DNA of 64,000 nt from Clostridiales bacterium Firm_14. Its GTDB lineage: Bacteria; Bacillota; Clostridia; Saccharofermentanales; Saccharofermentanaceae. The notes below the pieces were generated by a model. The model did no database searches. It was not told where the DNA came from and saw only the letters and a list, made by a program, of their open reading frames with translations. Of the stretch, positions 40,078 to 48,292 are shown piece after piece. Both the position numbers and the translations under genes were made by a program. The DNA is taken from the NCBI GenBank assembly GCA_001604135.1, contig LVAT01000011.1:34054-98053 (forward strand), in the 5' to 3' direction. The first letter of the stretch is position 1; every line of letters begins with the position of its first letter.

Positions 40078-41751
40078 ATGGGGAAAATGGGAAAAATCAG
40101 GAAGATAGTAATAGCGGCAGTCTCGGTTTTGACGGCGGTCTCTGCAGGGCTCACTGTTTATTGCGGCTATAAGTCTTCCGTATCAGGTGTAGCGACGGAT
40201 ATAAGGTATTTTGTTCAGGATAAGGCACCTAAGATAGGCGAAGAGTACTATCTGTTCTGTGTTACTGATGATCTGTTTGAAGTATCTGATGATCTCGTGG
40301 TATACGAAGATTATATTGAGGCTGAAGACCGTTATGTAAGCATTCCGATCGAGAACAATAACGGACACCTGAGCTACAGGTTTAATGCTAAGGTAGTCGA
40401 GACCGATCAGGCGATGCCTGATAAGTTTGCACAAGGCTGCAGGGATTATTACCAGTCTATATACGATAAGATCCTGGCTAAGAAAGAAAGCACCGATCCT
40501 GATGACAGTGAAAGCATGGCTAAGGTCCTCAGGGCTGAAGAACTGATAAAAGGTTATCTGACGGATGAGGCTTATCAGCGTGATAAGGACAGTATCACGC
40601 CTTATACATTAAAAGCCACGAATACTGTGAATTACTACGGCATAGGAATGGTATCAGGCATAGTCGCAGTAGTGCTTGCAATCGTTTTGATCTATGCCGT
40701 TCTCGGCATTTGGATAAGCGGAAAGAAACTCGCATTGGGAAGCGCAGCCATAGTTCTTGTCATTAGCATCGTGAACTGCATTGTATTCAGAAAAGAACTT
40801 GCCACCATGGCATCGATAAAAGAGTATGCACCCGGCATGTATATGTGCAGCATGAAGAATGACTATCAGCTGGATGAAATGCTCAAAACGGATATCAGGG
40901 ACACGGATTCTCTGATCGATACCATAAGCAAAAAACTCCTCGGAGGATTGATGCTTCCGATAGATGCCCATCATTTCGGTTGTTCGTCATTCAGCTGCAT
41001 AAGCGATGAAGGCAACCATCTGTTCTGCCGCAACTACGATTATCTGGATACGGACGGAATGGTGTTATATTCGAACCGTGAAGGCGCATATGCTTCGATC
41101 GCGGTATGTGATCTCCAGTGGGGAAGGTTCGCAGGCCAGGATTCAATTGCCAAGCCTGATTCGCTGCTCGGAAGATTCGTCTTAAGGGGTGCAGCGCCTG
41201 TCATGTGTGTTGACGGCTTCAATGACCAGGGTCTTGGCGTCTCGATCCTGTCACTCAGCTATAGCGAGAACAGACCCGATACGGATAAGACGGATACCGT
41301 TATCATCCTTGCAATAAGGGGAATATTGGACAAATGTGCCACTGTTGATGAAGCCGTTGCGTTCCTGTCTTCTTATGATGTCCATTCCATGTTTGATAAG
41401 GACAATCACCTGTTTATTACCGATAAATCGGGAAAGAGCGTGGTTGCCGAATGGGTAGATGACAAATTGACTGTTACCGAGATCAATTACGTCACAAATT
41501 ACGTCATTGCAACGCATGAGTATGATGATGAACGAAGATTTGTGGTCCTTAAGACTAAGCTCGATGCGGCGAAAGGCGTCCTGACCCTGGATGAGGCCTT
41601 AGATCTCCTGTATGACGCCAGCCAGTATTCTGAGACCGGAAATCAGACCGAATGGTCCTGCGTTTATGATCTCGACAACTTTGTCCTTTATATCTACAAC
41701 GATCTCGACAGGAAAACCGTCTACAAGATCACTCCTGAGACGTTCAACTAA
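40078..41751 (+). CDS. Membrane-anchored Ntn hydrolase of the choloylglycine hydrolase/penicillin acylase family
   Basis: A 557-residue protein with an unusual layout. A membrane helix at 8-30 is followed by a soluble domain (about 31-185), two more helices (about 187-213 and 218-237), then a C-terminal Ntn-hydrolase domain. The likely nucleophile is Cys302 in HFGCSSFSC, with cleavage expected after Gly301, followed by the RNYDY motif near 318. These enzymes cleave linear amides such as bile salts, penicillin V or acyl-homoserine lactones. The predicted topology puts the catalytic domain outside the cell. It follows the sirtuin gene by 9 nt. Confidence 0.82.
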   Translation: MGKMGKIRKIVIAAVSVLTAVSAGLTVYCGYKSSVSGVATDIRYFVQDKAPKIGEEYYLFCVTDDLFEVSDDLVVYEDYIEAEDRYVSIPIENNNGHLSYRFNAKVVETDQAMPDKFAQGCRDYYQSIYDKILAKKESTDPDDSESMAKVLRAEELIKGYLTDEAYQRDKDSITPYTLKATNTVNYYGIGMVSGIVAVVLAIVLIYAVLGIWISGKKLALGSAAIVLVISIVNCIVFRKELATMASIKEYAPGMYMCSMKNDYQLDEMLKTDIRDTDSLIDTISKKLLGGLMLPIDAHHFGCSSFSCISDEGNHLFCRNYDYLDTDGMVLYSNREGAYASIAVCDLQWGRFAGQDSIAKPDSLLGRFVLRGAAPVMCVDGFNDQGLGVSILSLSYSENRPDTDKTDTVIILAIRGILDKCATVDEAVAFLSSYDVHSMFDKDNHLFITDKSGKSVVAEWVDDKLTVTEINYVTNYVIATHEYDDERRFVVLKTKLDAAKGVLTLDEALDLLYDASQYSETGNQTEWSCVYDLDNFVLYIYNDLDRKTVYKITPETFN

Positions 41752-41813
41752 TTATTTATTATTTAGTGTATAATAATCTCTGAAATCTTTTTTGATGTTT
41801 CGGAGGCATTTAT

Positions 41814-42869
41814 ATGGGCAGACTTCTTTATGATGAGAGTAACCTTCCCGAGATCAACAGCCTTAAGGCTTTGAATTATGACGAAGTAGACAAGAGCACC
41901 GTTGAACCGGTAAAGCGCGTTGGCGTACTTACGAGCGGCGGTGATGCTCCGGGAATGAACGCGGCAATCAGAGCCGTTGTAAGAGCCGGTATAAATGCAG
42001 GATTTGAGATGTATGGCGTAACCAGAGGCTATCACGGCCTTTGGAAGGGTGAGATAAAGCCGCTTGACGGCAGGAGCGTTTCAGAGACCCTCCAGCGCGG
42101 CGGCACATTCCTTATGACAGCAAGATCCCAGTCTTTCATGACTGACCAGGGCGTTCTTAAGGGCGCCAAGATGATGGAAGCATATGATCTTGATGCTTTG
42201 ATCGTAATCGGCGGAGACGGTTCCTATAAGGGCGCGAGAGCTCTTGCAAGGATCGGTATTCCTGTTGTAGGTATGCCCGGCACGATCGACAACGATATCG
42301 CTTCCACCGAATATACTATCGGCTACGATACGGCTATGAATACAGCGATGCAGTGCATCGATAAGTTAAGAGATACGGCATCTTCCCATGAGCGCTGCAG
42401 CGTTATCGAAGTAATGGGAAGACACGCAGGCTGGATCGCACTTAACGTTGGTATTGCTACGGGTGCTGAGAGCATCCTCATTCCTGAAGTTCCTTATGAT
42501 TTCAATAAGGACGTATTGAGAGTTATCCTTGACGGCAGAAATACCGGTAAGAAGCACTATATCGTTATCGTTGCGGAAGGCGTCGGCCATGCTGAAGAGA
42601 TCGCCAAGCAGATCGAAGAGGCAACAGGTATCGAGGCACGTCCCACGATCCTCGGACACCTCCAGAGAGGCGGTTCGCCGACATTAAGAGACAGGACCAT
42701 GGCAAGCCTTATGGGCATCAAGGCCATTGACTGCCTTGTTGAAAAGAGATTTAACAGACTTGTGGTTCAGCAGCACGGAGAGATCTCCGATGTCGATATC
42801 GAGGAAGGTCTTGCAATGACAAAGACCATTACTCCCGACATCATCGAGAATATCAAGAGGCTTGGTTGA
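41814..42869 (+). CDS. pfkA: ATP-dependent 6-phosphofructokinase with N-terminal extension
   Basis: A glycolytic enzyme of 351 residues that phosphorylates fructose 6-phosphate. The core begins at about residue 34 (KRVGVLTSGGDAPGMNAAIR), so there is an extra 32-residue leader (MGRLLYDESNLPEINSLKAL) not found in the standard enzyme. GGDGSY and MPGTIDND carry the glycines typical of ATP-using, not pyrophosphate-using, members. CGGAGG precedes the ATG, and a TATAAT at 41769-41774 with a poor -35 lies upstream. Followed by mutS2. Confidence 0.95.
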   Translation: MGRLLYDESNLPEINSLKALNYDEVDKSTVEPVKRVGVLTSGGDAPGMNAAIRAVVRAGINAGFEMYGVTRGYHGLWKGEIKPLDGRSVSETLQRGGTFLMTARSQSFMTDQGVLKGAKMMEAYDLDALIVIGGDGSYKGARALARIGIPVVGMPGTIDNDIASTEYTIGYDTAMNTAMQCIDKLRDTASSHERCSVIEVMGRHAGWIALNVGIATGAESILIPEVPYDFNKDVLRVILDGRNTGKKHYIVIVAEGVGHAEEIAKQIEEATGIEARPTILGHLQRGGSPTLRDRTMASLMGIKAIDCLVEKRFNRLVVQQHGEISDVDIEEGLAMTKTITPDIIENIKRLG

Positions 42870-42898
42870 TATTACAGGTCAGTAGGGGATAGCCGGCT

Positions 42899-45391
42899 AT
42901 GTATGAATTCTTAAGCTTTGAAGAGAGCCTCGAGCGGAAAAAGATCCGCGGGCGCGTCTTGAATACGCTTGAATTTACCAAGATCAGGGACAGCGTTACC
43001 TCAAAAGCGAGAACGTCTTACGGACGTGAGCTTTGCAGGGACATGGCCCCTGTTTGTGATGTTGAATATGTGACTAAAGAACTGTCATGTTCAGGACAGG
43101 CGATGGAGCATATCCTAAGATTCGGAATGCTCCCTTTAGGCGGAATGAGAGACTTAAGGGAAGCCCTGACTTATGCAAAGGCTGACGGTACTCTGACATG
43201 CGGCCAGCTTTTGGAAGTGGCTTCGTTCCTTAGGGCTTCTGATGAGATAAGAAGAGCTATTGCAAAGGCAAGATCGGCAGGCTCTCCGTTGGTTGACGAG
43301 ACAGAACCTGATGTATGCGCTTATGCAGACAAGCTTGAGACCTCGGATAAGCTCCTTGAGAAGATAGAGACATCGATCTTAGGCCAGGATGAGGTTTCCG
43401 ATAAGGCCAGCAGGGAGCTGTCTTCGATAAGAAGAGAGCGCAAGAATATCGCAAGCGGTATCAGGTCCTTGCTTGACCGCGTTATTCAAAATCACGCGGA
43501 CATGCTTCAGGAAGGCATCGTAACGCTCCGTGAGGGCAGATACTGCATTCCGGTTAAGGCTGATTTCAACGGCAGGATCGAAGGTATCGTTCACGGCGCG
43601 TCTTCATCAGGCCAGACGCTCTTCATTGAGCCGATGAGCGTAGTTGAAGCAAATAACAAGATCGCAGAACTGACATTTGCTGAGCAGGCAGAGATCCAGA
43701 GGATCTTAAAGAGCTTTACGAATGAAGTCGTATCGATTAGCCCGCTTCTCGAAAACAACATGGAGATCGCAGCGCGCCTGGATTATATTTTCGCGAAGGC
43801 CGAATATGGCGTTGAGAATAATTCATTCTGCCCGAAGCTCAATACCGAAGGCAGGATCGACTTAAGGGGCGCAAGACACCCGCTCATCCCCAAGGAGAGC
43901 GTGGTCCCCGTCGACATCAAAGTCGGTGACACTTACGATTCGCTTATCGTCACTGGTCCTAACACCGGCGGTAAGACAGTATCGCTTAAGACATGCGGAC
44001 TTCTGGTCCTTATGACGATGGCAGGACTTCCGATCCCGACTGACAGCGGTTCCGAAGTCTGCGTTTTCGACAGGGTCCTTGCTGACATCGGTGACGAGCA
44101 GAGCATCGAAGAGAGCTTATCCACGTTCTCATCACACATGTCCAATATCGTATTCATCTTAAAGAACATCAGAGGAAAGTCCCTGGTGCTCTTGGACGAG
44201 CTCGGTTCGGGAACGGATCCTACGGAGGGCGCAGCGCTCGCTATCTCGATAATTGAAGAGCTCCGCAAGAAGAACTGCATCGTAATGTCCACAACGCACT
44301 ACAGAGAGCTTAAGAGCTATGCAGAGACCACAGAAGGCGTAATGAACGCATCCTGTGAGTTCGATACTGAGACTCTGGCACCGACATATAAGCTCATTAC
44401 CGGAAGACCGGGTTCTTCCAATGCGTTCGTAATATCAAGGAAATTAGGCCTTGCAAAGCATATCCTCGAGAATGCCAGGACAAGGATGTCCACGGACGAA
44501 CTGAGATACGAAGAACTTCTCGCGAAGGCCGAAGAAGATGCCAAGAGGGCAGAAGACCTTGCTAAGGAGAATGACGCTCTCAATGCGGAACTCAAGGCTC
44601 AGAAGGCGCGCCTCGAAGAAGAGAATACGAAGCTCAAGCAGTCAAAGACTAAGATCTTAAATGACATGAGAGCCGAGCAGAAGAGACTTCTGCAGGAGCA
44701 GGAAAGAGAGATCAGCGAAGAGCTCCGTGACTTGAGGAAACGCTCCAAAGACATGGACAGGGCTGAGCGCGAGAAAGAGCTCGATAAGATCAGAAGAAAG
44801 CTCAGGGCAGGCGTTCAGGACCTTGAGGTCGAAGACGATGAAGCTGTTGATACTGTTGCATTAAGCGGCGAGCCCGTAAAGGAAGTAGTTGAAGGCGAAT
44901 GCTACTATGTTCCTTCACTCGGGCAGACGGGAGTTGCTGAGTCGAGTCTTTCCAAGAGCGGCACGGTAAATATCCTCTGCGGAAGCATGAAGATCGCTGT
45001 TAAGAAGAGCCAGCTCATGATGCCAACAAAGGCACAGAGAGATGAATTCTTAAGGGGCAAGAACAAGGGCTCCCAGAAGGGCAAGGCCGTTAAGACCAAG
45101 TCTTCCGGTGACGACATGGGCAAGGTTAAGTTCAATGCGGCTTCGACTACCAGATCTGAACTCATGCTTATCGGCATGACAACGGCTGAAGCAGAGTCGG
45201 CTCTTTCCAAATATCTCGAAGACTGCGTTCTCGCAGGCATCAGGGAAGCGAGAATAGTACACGGTAAAGGTACAGGAGCATTAAGATCCTGCGTGCAGGA
45301 CATGCTGATAAAAGATGACAGAGTTGAGTCTTTCCGCGCCGGCGAACAGGGCGAGGGAGACGCAGGCGTAACGATTATCAAATTCCGATAA
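42899..45391 (+). CDS. mutS2: Endonuclease MutS2 with a Smr domain lacking the LDLR motif
   Basis: An 830-residue homologue of MutS that works outside mismatch repair, in suppressing recombination or rescuing collided ribosomes. The core and clamp lead to Walker A (GPNTGGKT), the ATPase helices (LVLLDELGSGTDPTEGAA, STTHY) and a long coiled coil at about 540-640. The C-terminal Smr domain (about 750-830) keeps HGKGTGALR, but the usual LDLRG motif reads LMLIG (755-759), losing the Asp and Arg linked to nuclease activity. Starts ATG after AGGGGAT, 29 nt from pfkA. Confidence 0.93.
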   Translation: MYEFLSFEESLERKKIRGRVLNTLEFTKIRDSVTSKARTSYGRELCRDMAPVCDVEYVTKELSCSGQAMEHILRFGMLPLGGMRDLREALTYAKADGTLTCGQLLEVASFLRASDEIRRAIAKARSAGSPLVDETEPDVCAYADKLETSDKLLEKIETSILGQDEVSDKASRELSSIRRERKNIASGIRSLLDRVIQNHADMLQEGIVTLREGRYCIPVKADFNGRIEGIVHGASSSGQTLFIEPMSVVEANNKIAELTFAEQAEIQRILKSFTNEVVSISPLLENNMEIAARLDYIFAKAEYGVENNSFCPKLNTEGRIDLRGARHPLIPKESVVPVDIKVGDTYDSLIVTGPNTGGKTVSLKTCGLLVLMTMAGLPIPTDSGSEVCVFDRVLADIGDEQSIEESLSTFSSHMSNIVFILKNIRGKSLVLLDELGSGTDPTEGAALAISIIEELRKKNCIVMSTTHYRELKSYAETTEGVMNASCEFDTETLAPTYKLITGRPGSSNAFVISRKLGLAKHILENARTRMSTDELRYEELLAKAEEDAKRAEDLAKENDALNAELKAQKARLEEENTKLKQSKTKILNDMRAEQKRLLQEQEREISEELRDLRKRSKDMDRAEREKELDKIRRKLRAGVQDLEVEDDEAVDTVALSGEPVKEVVEGECYYVPSLGQTGVAESSLSKSGTVNILCGSMKIAVKKSQLMMPTKAQRDEFLRGKNKGSQKGKAVKTKSSGDDMGKVKFNAASTTRSELMLIGMTTAEAESALSKYLEDCVLAGIREARIVHGKGTGALRSCVQDMLIKDDRVESFRAGEQGEGDAGVTIIKFR

Positions 45392-45407
45392 AACAGGGGG
45401 TACGAAA

Positions 45408-46385
45408 ATGTCAGAGAACAATTTTGAACAGCAGGCACAGCCCGTTCAGCAGACACAGCCGGTAGAGCAGGTGCAGCCTGCACAGCCCGCTTTGCAGGTT
45501 ACGGAAGCTCAGCCTGCAGCTGAAGCGCCGAAGAAGAAAGTCAGGGTCGGCATGATCTTCCTGTCTATAGTTCCTGTTGCGGTCTTACTCGCCATACAGA
45601 CAATTACGCAGGTACCGTTTTTGATCGTGGCATCTGTCGACGCGGCCATGAACAATACTTCAACGGATCCCTTTGAAGTCGCCGATCAGCTCCTGGAGGT
45701 CTTTAACGGGAAATATGCGGCCTATGCATATCTTCTCTATGCGGTAGTCGGCCTTATCGTATTCGGCATCTGGTATTTCAAAGGATTTGTCAAAAAGAAT
45801 CCGAAGGTCGGAATCAAGGAAGTATTCGGCTTTAAATCGATACTTGCCGTTATCGGTGTCGTTATCGGTCTGCAGTTCCTTATAAATGCTGCTTTTGTAT
45901 TAGCATTCTGGGTCTTCCCGGATACCATGAACAGTTATGTGGAGCTCATGAAAGCATCCGGCCTGATGGACAACCCTTTGATCACTATTCTTTACGGTAT
46001 ATTGCTCGGACCTGTCCTTGAGGAGCTTTGCTTAAGAGGCGTATGCTTCGGCTTCCTCGAAAAGTCCAACATAAAGCCGTTTTTCATCATCCTCATCTCA
46101 GGCATTCTTTTCGGAGTCATGCACATGAATCTCGTACAGGGAATCTATGCTTCCGTACTCGGATTCTTCCTCGGCTTCTTAAGATACAAGTACCGCTCAT
46201 TGAAGATCACAGTCGTAGCACATATCTTTTTCAACCTGATGGGTACATACGGTGACCAGCTGATCAGTCAGCTCAATCTTCCTGAAGGCGGCACGCTCAT
46301 TTTAGGCGGCCTGTCACTCTTTGTTCTTGTATTCACCGTAATGCTTATAAACGGCGATAATAAAGCACGCAAAGAAGCCGCTTGA
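45408..46385 (+). CDS. CPBP family intramembrane metalloprotease
   Basis: A 325-residue polytopic protein. Residues 1-45 are Gln/Pro/Ala-rich and cytoplasmic. About seven to eight membrane helices follow. The CPBP/Abi motifs are complete: Glu-Glu in GPVLEELCLRG, the FGVMHMN motif, and HIFFNL. Relatives include Rce1-type proteases and bacteriocin-immunity proteins. The substrate is unknown. AGGGGG precedes the ATG 16 nt after mutS2, so it may be co-transcribed. Confidence 0.9.
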   Translation: MSENNFEQQAQPVQQTQPVEQVQPAQPALQVTEAQPAAEAPKKKVRVGMIFLSIVPVAVLLAIQTITQVPFLIVASVDAAMNNTSTDPFEVADQLLEVFNGKYAAYAYLLYAVVGLIVFGIWYFKGFVKKNPKVGIKEVFGFKSILAVIGVVIGLQFLINAAFVLAFWVFPDTMNSYVELMKASGLMDNPLITILYGILLGPVLEELCLRGVCFGFLEKSNIKPFFIILISGILFGVMHMNLVQGIYASVLGFFLGFLRYKYRSLKITVVAHIFFNLMGTYGDQLISQLNLPEGGTLILGGLSLFVLVFTVMLINGDNKARKEAA

Positions 46386-46441
46386 TATAAATTTTTATGA
46401 TAAAATAAATTTGTAAATCAATTTCTGAGGAGATATCGGAC

Positions 46442-46957
46442 TTGCTTAACGAAGAAGAACACATGTCAGAGGCCCTGACCAGGATCTTTGAGAACGTTGT
46501 CTTAACCGAAGAGAAATCTCTTCAGGCAGGTTATTTCAAGGACCTGTCTATTGCAGAAATGCATACCCTTACCGCCATCGGCCCTTATGAAGCCCGTACG
46601 ATGACTAATACCGCAGAAGATCTCGGTATTACGACGGGTACGCTTACTGTTGCCATAGACAGGCTCGTAAAGAAGGGCTATGTCCACAGGGAGCGTGATA
46701 AGCGCGATAAGAGGATCGTAAGGATCAGCCTTACACATAATGGAAAGCTTGCCTGCCGAATGAACAGCAAGTTCCACAGAGTATTGGCTAAGCATATCCT
46801 GGCAGGTTATGATGAAAAAGACAGAAAGCATCTGTTAGATCTCGTTGATGAAGTTGACAGATACGTTGAGCAGCAGCTCAAGCGTTACGACAGCAGTGAG
46901 AATGTAAGAGCGACCGCAAGACAGGTTGCTACAGACACCAATAAGGAGAAGAAGTAA
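46442..46957 (+). CDS. MarR family regulator, possibly FabT-like
   Basis: A 171-residue winged-helix regulator. The helix-turn-helix is at about residues 55-85 (MTNTAEDLGITTGTLTVAID), followed by the wing KKGYVHRERDKRDKRIVRIS. GAGGAGA 8 nt before a TTG (46442) supports that codon as start; an in-frame ATG at 46463 is the alternative. The gene is followed after 1 nt by an acyl carrier protein and then a lipid kinase, the setting of FabT-type regulators of fatty-acid synthesis. That role is inferred from neighbours. Confidence 0.85.
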   Translation: MLNEEEHMSEALTRIFENVVLTEEKSLQAGYFKDLSIAEMHTLTAIGPYEARTMTNTAEDLGITTGTLTVAIDRLVKKGYVHRERDKRDKRIVRISLTHNGKLACRMNSKFHRVLAKHILAGYDEKDRKHLLDLVDEVDRYVEQQLKRYDSSENVRATARQVATDTNKEKK

Positions 46958-46958
46958 T

Positions 46959-47222
46959 ATGGCTGATTCTGATAACCTTAGAACGAAAGTTAAAGAAGAC
47001 GTAATTAGAATCATGGCAGAGACCTTAGAGATATCTCCTGAAGAGATCACATCCGATCTGGCTTTCAATACTGATCTGCCTTTTGATTCGCTTCAACTCT
47101 ATGAATTCGTTATCGATGTTGAGGAGACATATAACATCCGTCTGCCCGATGAGCTTCTTGATCAGGTAAAGACCGTAGATGACATGATCGATGTCGTCAT
47201 GAAGCTCATGAAAAAGGCATAA
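46959..47222 (+). CDS. acpP: Acyl carrier protein
   Basis: An 87-residue four-helix protein that carries acyl chains on a 4'-phosphopantetheine arm. The attachment serine is in LPFDSLQLYEFV (canonical DSL). The ATG at 46959 has AAGGAG upstream and begins after the MarR stop. An in-frame ATG inside the MarR gene would add 11 residues and is unlikely. It could be the fatty-acid ACP or a specialised one; fab genes are not in this window. Confidence 0.92.
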   Translation: MADSDNLRTKVKEDVIRIMAETLEISPEEITSDLAFNTDLPFDSLQLYEFVIDVEETYNIRLPDELLDQVKTVDDMIDVVMKLMKKA

Positions 47223-47233
47223 TCAAGTACCCG

Positions 47234-48199
47234 ATGAAGAAGCTTTTTATCGTTAACAGCAGAGCTGAGTCCAAAGCCCTTGCCAGGTTTAAGTCAGCTT
47301 ATTTCGATTATTCCGCAGGCAAAGAGACCGATACCCGTGTTGTTTATACCGAGTTCGCGGGACATGCCGCGGAAGTTGCTGCCAAGGCTGCAGCAGAAGA
47401 AGATCTTCTGGTAATCGCATGCGGCGGTGACGGCACTATCCATGAAGTCGCAAATGCCCTGGCTGAGTCTGATACGCCTCTTGCCGTGATCCCTCTTGGT
47501 ACCGGCAATGATTTCACCAGATCCGTGATGGATGAGAATCACAGGAGCAATTGTGAGGTCTGCATAGGCGATGTTTTCAGGAATAATTTCAAAGTTAAGG
47601 ACATCGACCTCATAAAGGTTACTTCCTATGACAGGAACGACAGGAAGATCGATGCCAATTCCGCATGGTGTATCAACGTTGCTTCTATAGGCCTTGATAC
47701 CGAAGTCCAGTTAAGGGCTAAGGGAAAGGTCCTGGCTCATCCGAATTCAAGCCTGATAAGGAGCACCGCGTATTCGACGTCTGCTCTGGGGTGCCTCTTC
47801 GGAAACAGGCATTTTGACTTTAAGTTCAATGCGAAAAGAGCCGACGGCAAGCCTGATGATTCGCCGAAATCGAAATACACGCTGATATCCGTTTGCAATG
47901 CTTCATATTATGGTGACGGCTTCTGCCCGGCGCCAAAGGCCGTTATCGATGACGGTCTTATGAACTGCTGCGCGGTAGATGCGGTCAACCTCATAAAATC
48001 TCTCTATCTCATTACGAAATACAAGAACGGTACGCACGACGGTTATAAGGAGATAGATAACTTCGTGACCACATTCATAACTGTCACGGCCACGGGCGCC
48101 AGAGATCTGAACGGAAACTACGACGGAGAGGACTTCTCAGGCCATAAGGTCACTTTCGAGTGCGTCCCCGGAGCATTGAAGCTCGCAATTTTCGGCTAA
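47234..48199 (+). CDS. Diacylglycerol/lipid kinase family protein
   Basis: A 321-residue cytoplasmic kinase of the DagK (YegS/BmrU) family. It begins MKKLFIVNSRAES, has the nucleotide motif CGGDGTIHEVANAL and the following IPLGTGNDFTRS, and a C-terminal beta-sandwich. Such enzymes recycle diacylglycerol to phosphatidate in lipid and teichoic-acid turnover. It is 11 nt after the acyl carrier protein, which fits a lipid-metabolism operon. Confidence 0.9.
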   Translation: MKKLFIVNSRAESKALARFKSAYFDYSAGKETDTRVVYTEFAGHAAEVAAKAAAEEDLLVIACGGDGTIHEVANALAESDTPLAVIPLGTGNDFTRSVMDENHRSNCEVCIGDVFRNNFKVKDIDLIKVTSYDRNDRKIDANSAWCINVASIGLDTEVQLRAKGKVLAHPNSSLIRSTAYSTSALGCLFGNRHFDFKFNAKRADGKPDDSPKSKYTLISVCNASYYGDGFCPAPKAVIDDGLMNCCAVDAVNLIKSLYLITKYKNGTHDGYKEIDNFVTTFITVTATGARDLNGNYDGEDFSGHKVTFECVPGALKLAIFG

Positions 48200-48256
48200 T
48201 TTACGGCAATCGCTCTTTTTCACATATTAGGGCCCTTATATTACAAGTTATTTGTT

Positions 48257-48284
48257 TTGTTATAATGCTCTTCTTTGCTATAAT
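48257..48284 (+). promoter_or_regulatory. Promoter placing the transcript start at the YnbB-type start codon
   Basis: TTGTTA (48257-48262), 16 nt, then a perfect TATAAT (48279-48284), 8 nt before the ATG. A second TATAAT lies at 48261-48266. No ribosome site is present before the ATG, so the mRNA is probably leaderless. A 12-bp direct repeat (ATTACAAGTTAT, 48240-48251 and 48283-48294) frames it. Confidence 0.55.
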
Positions 48285-48292
48285 TACAAGTT

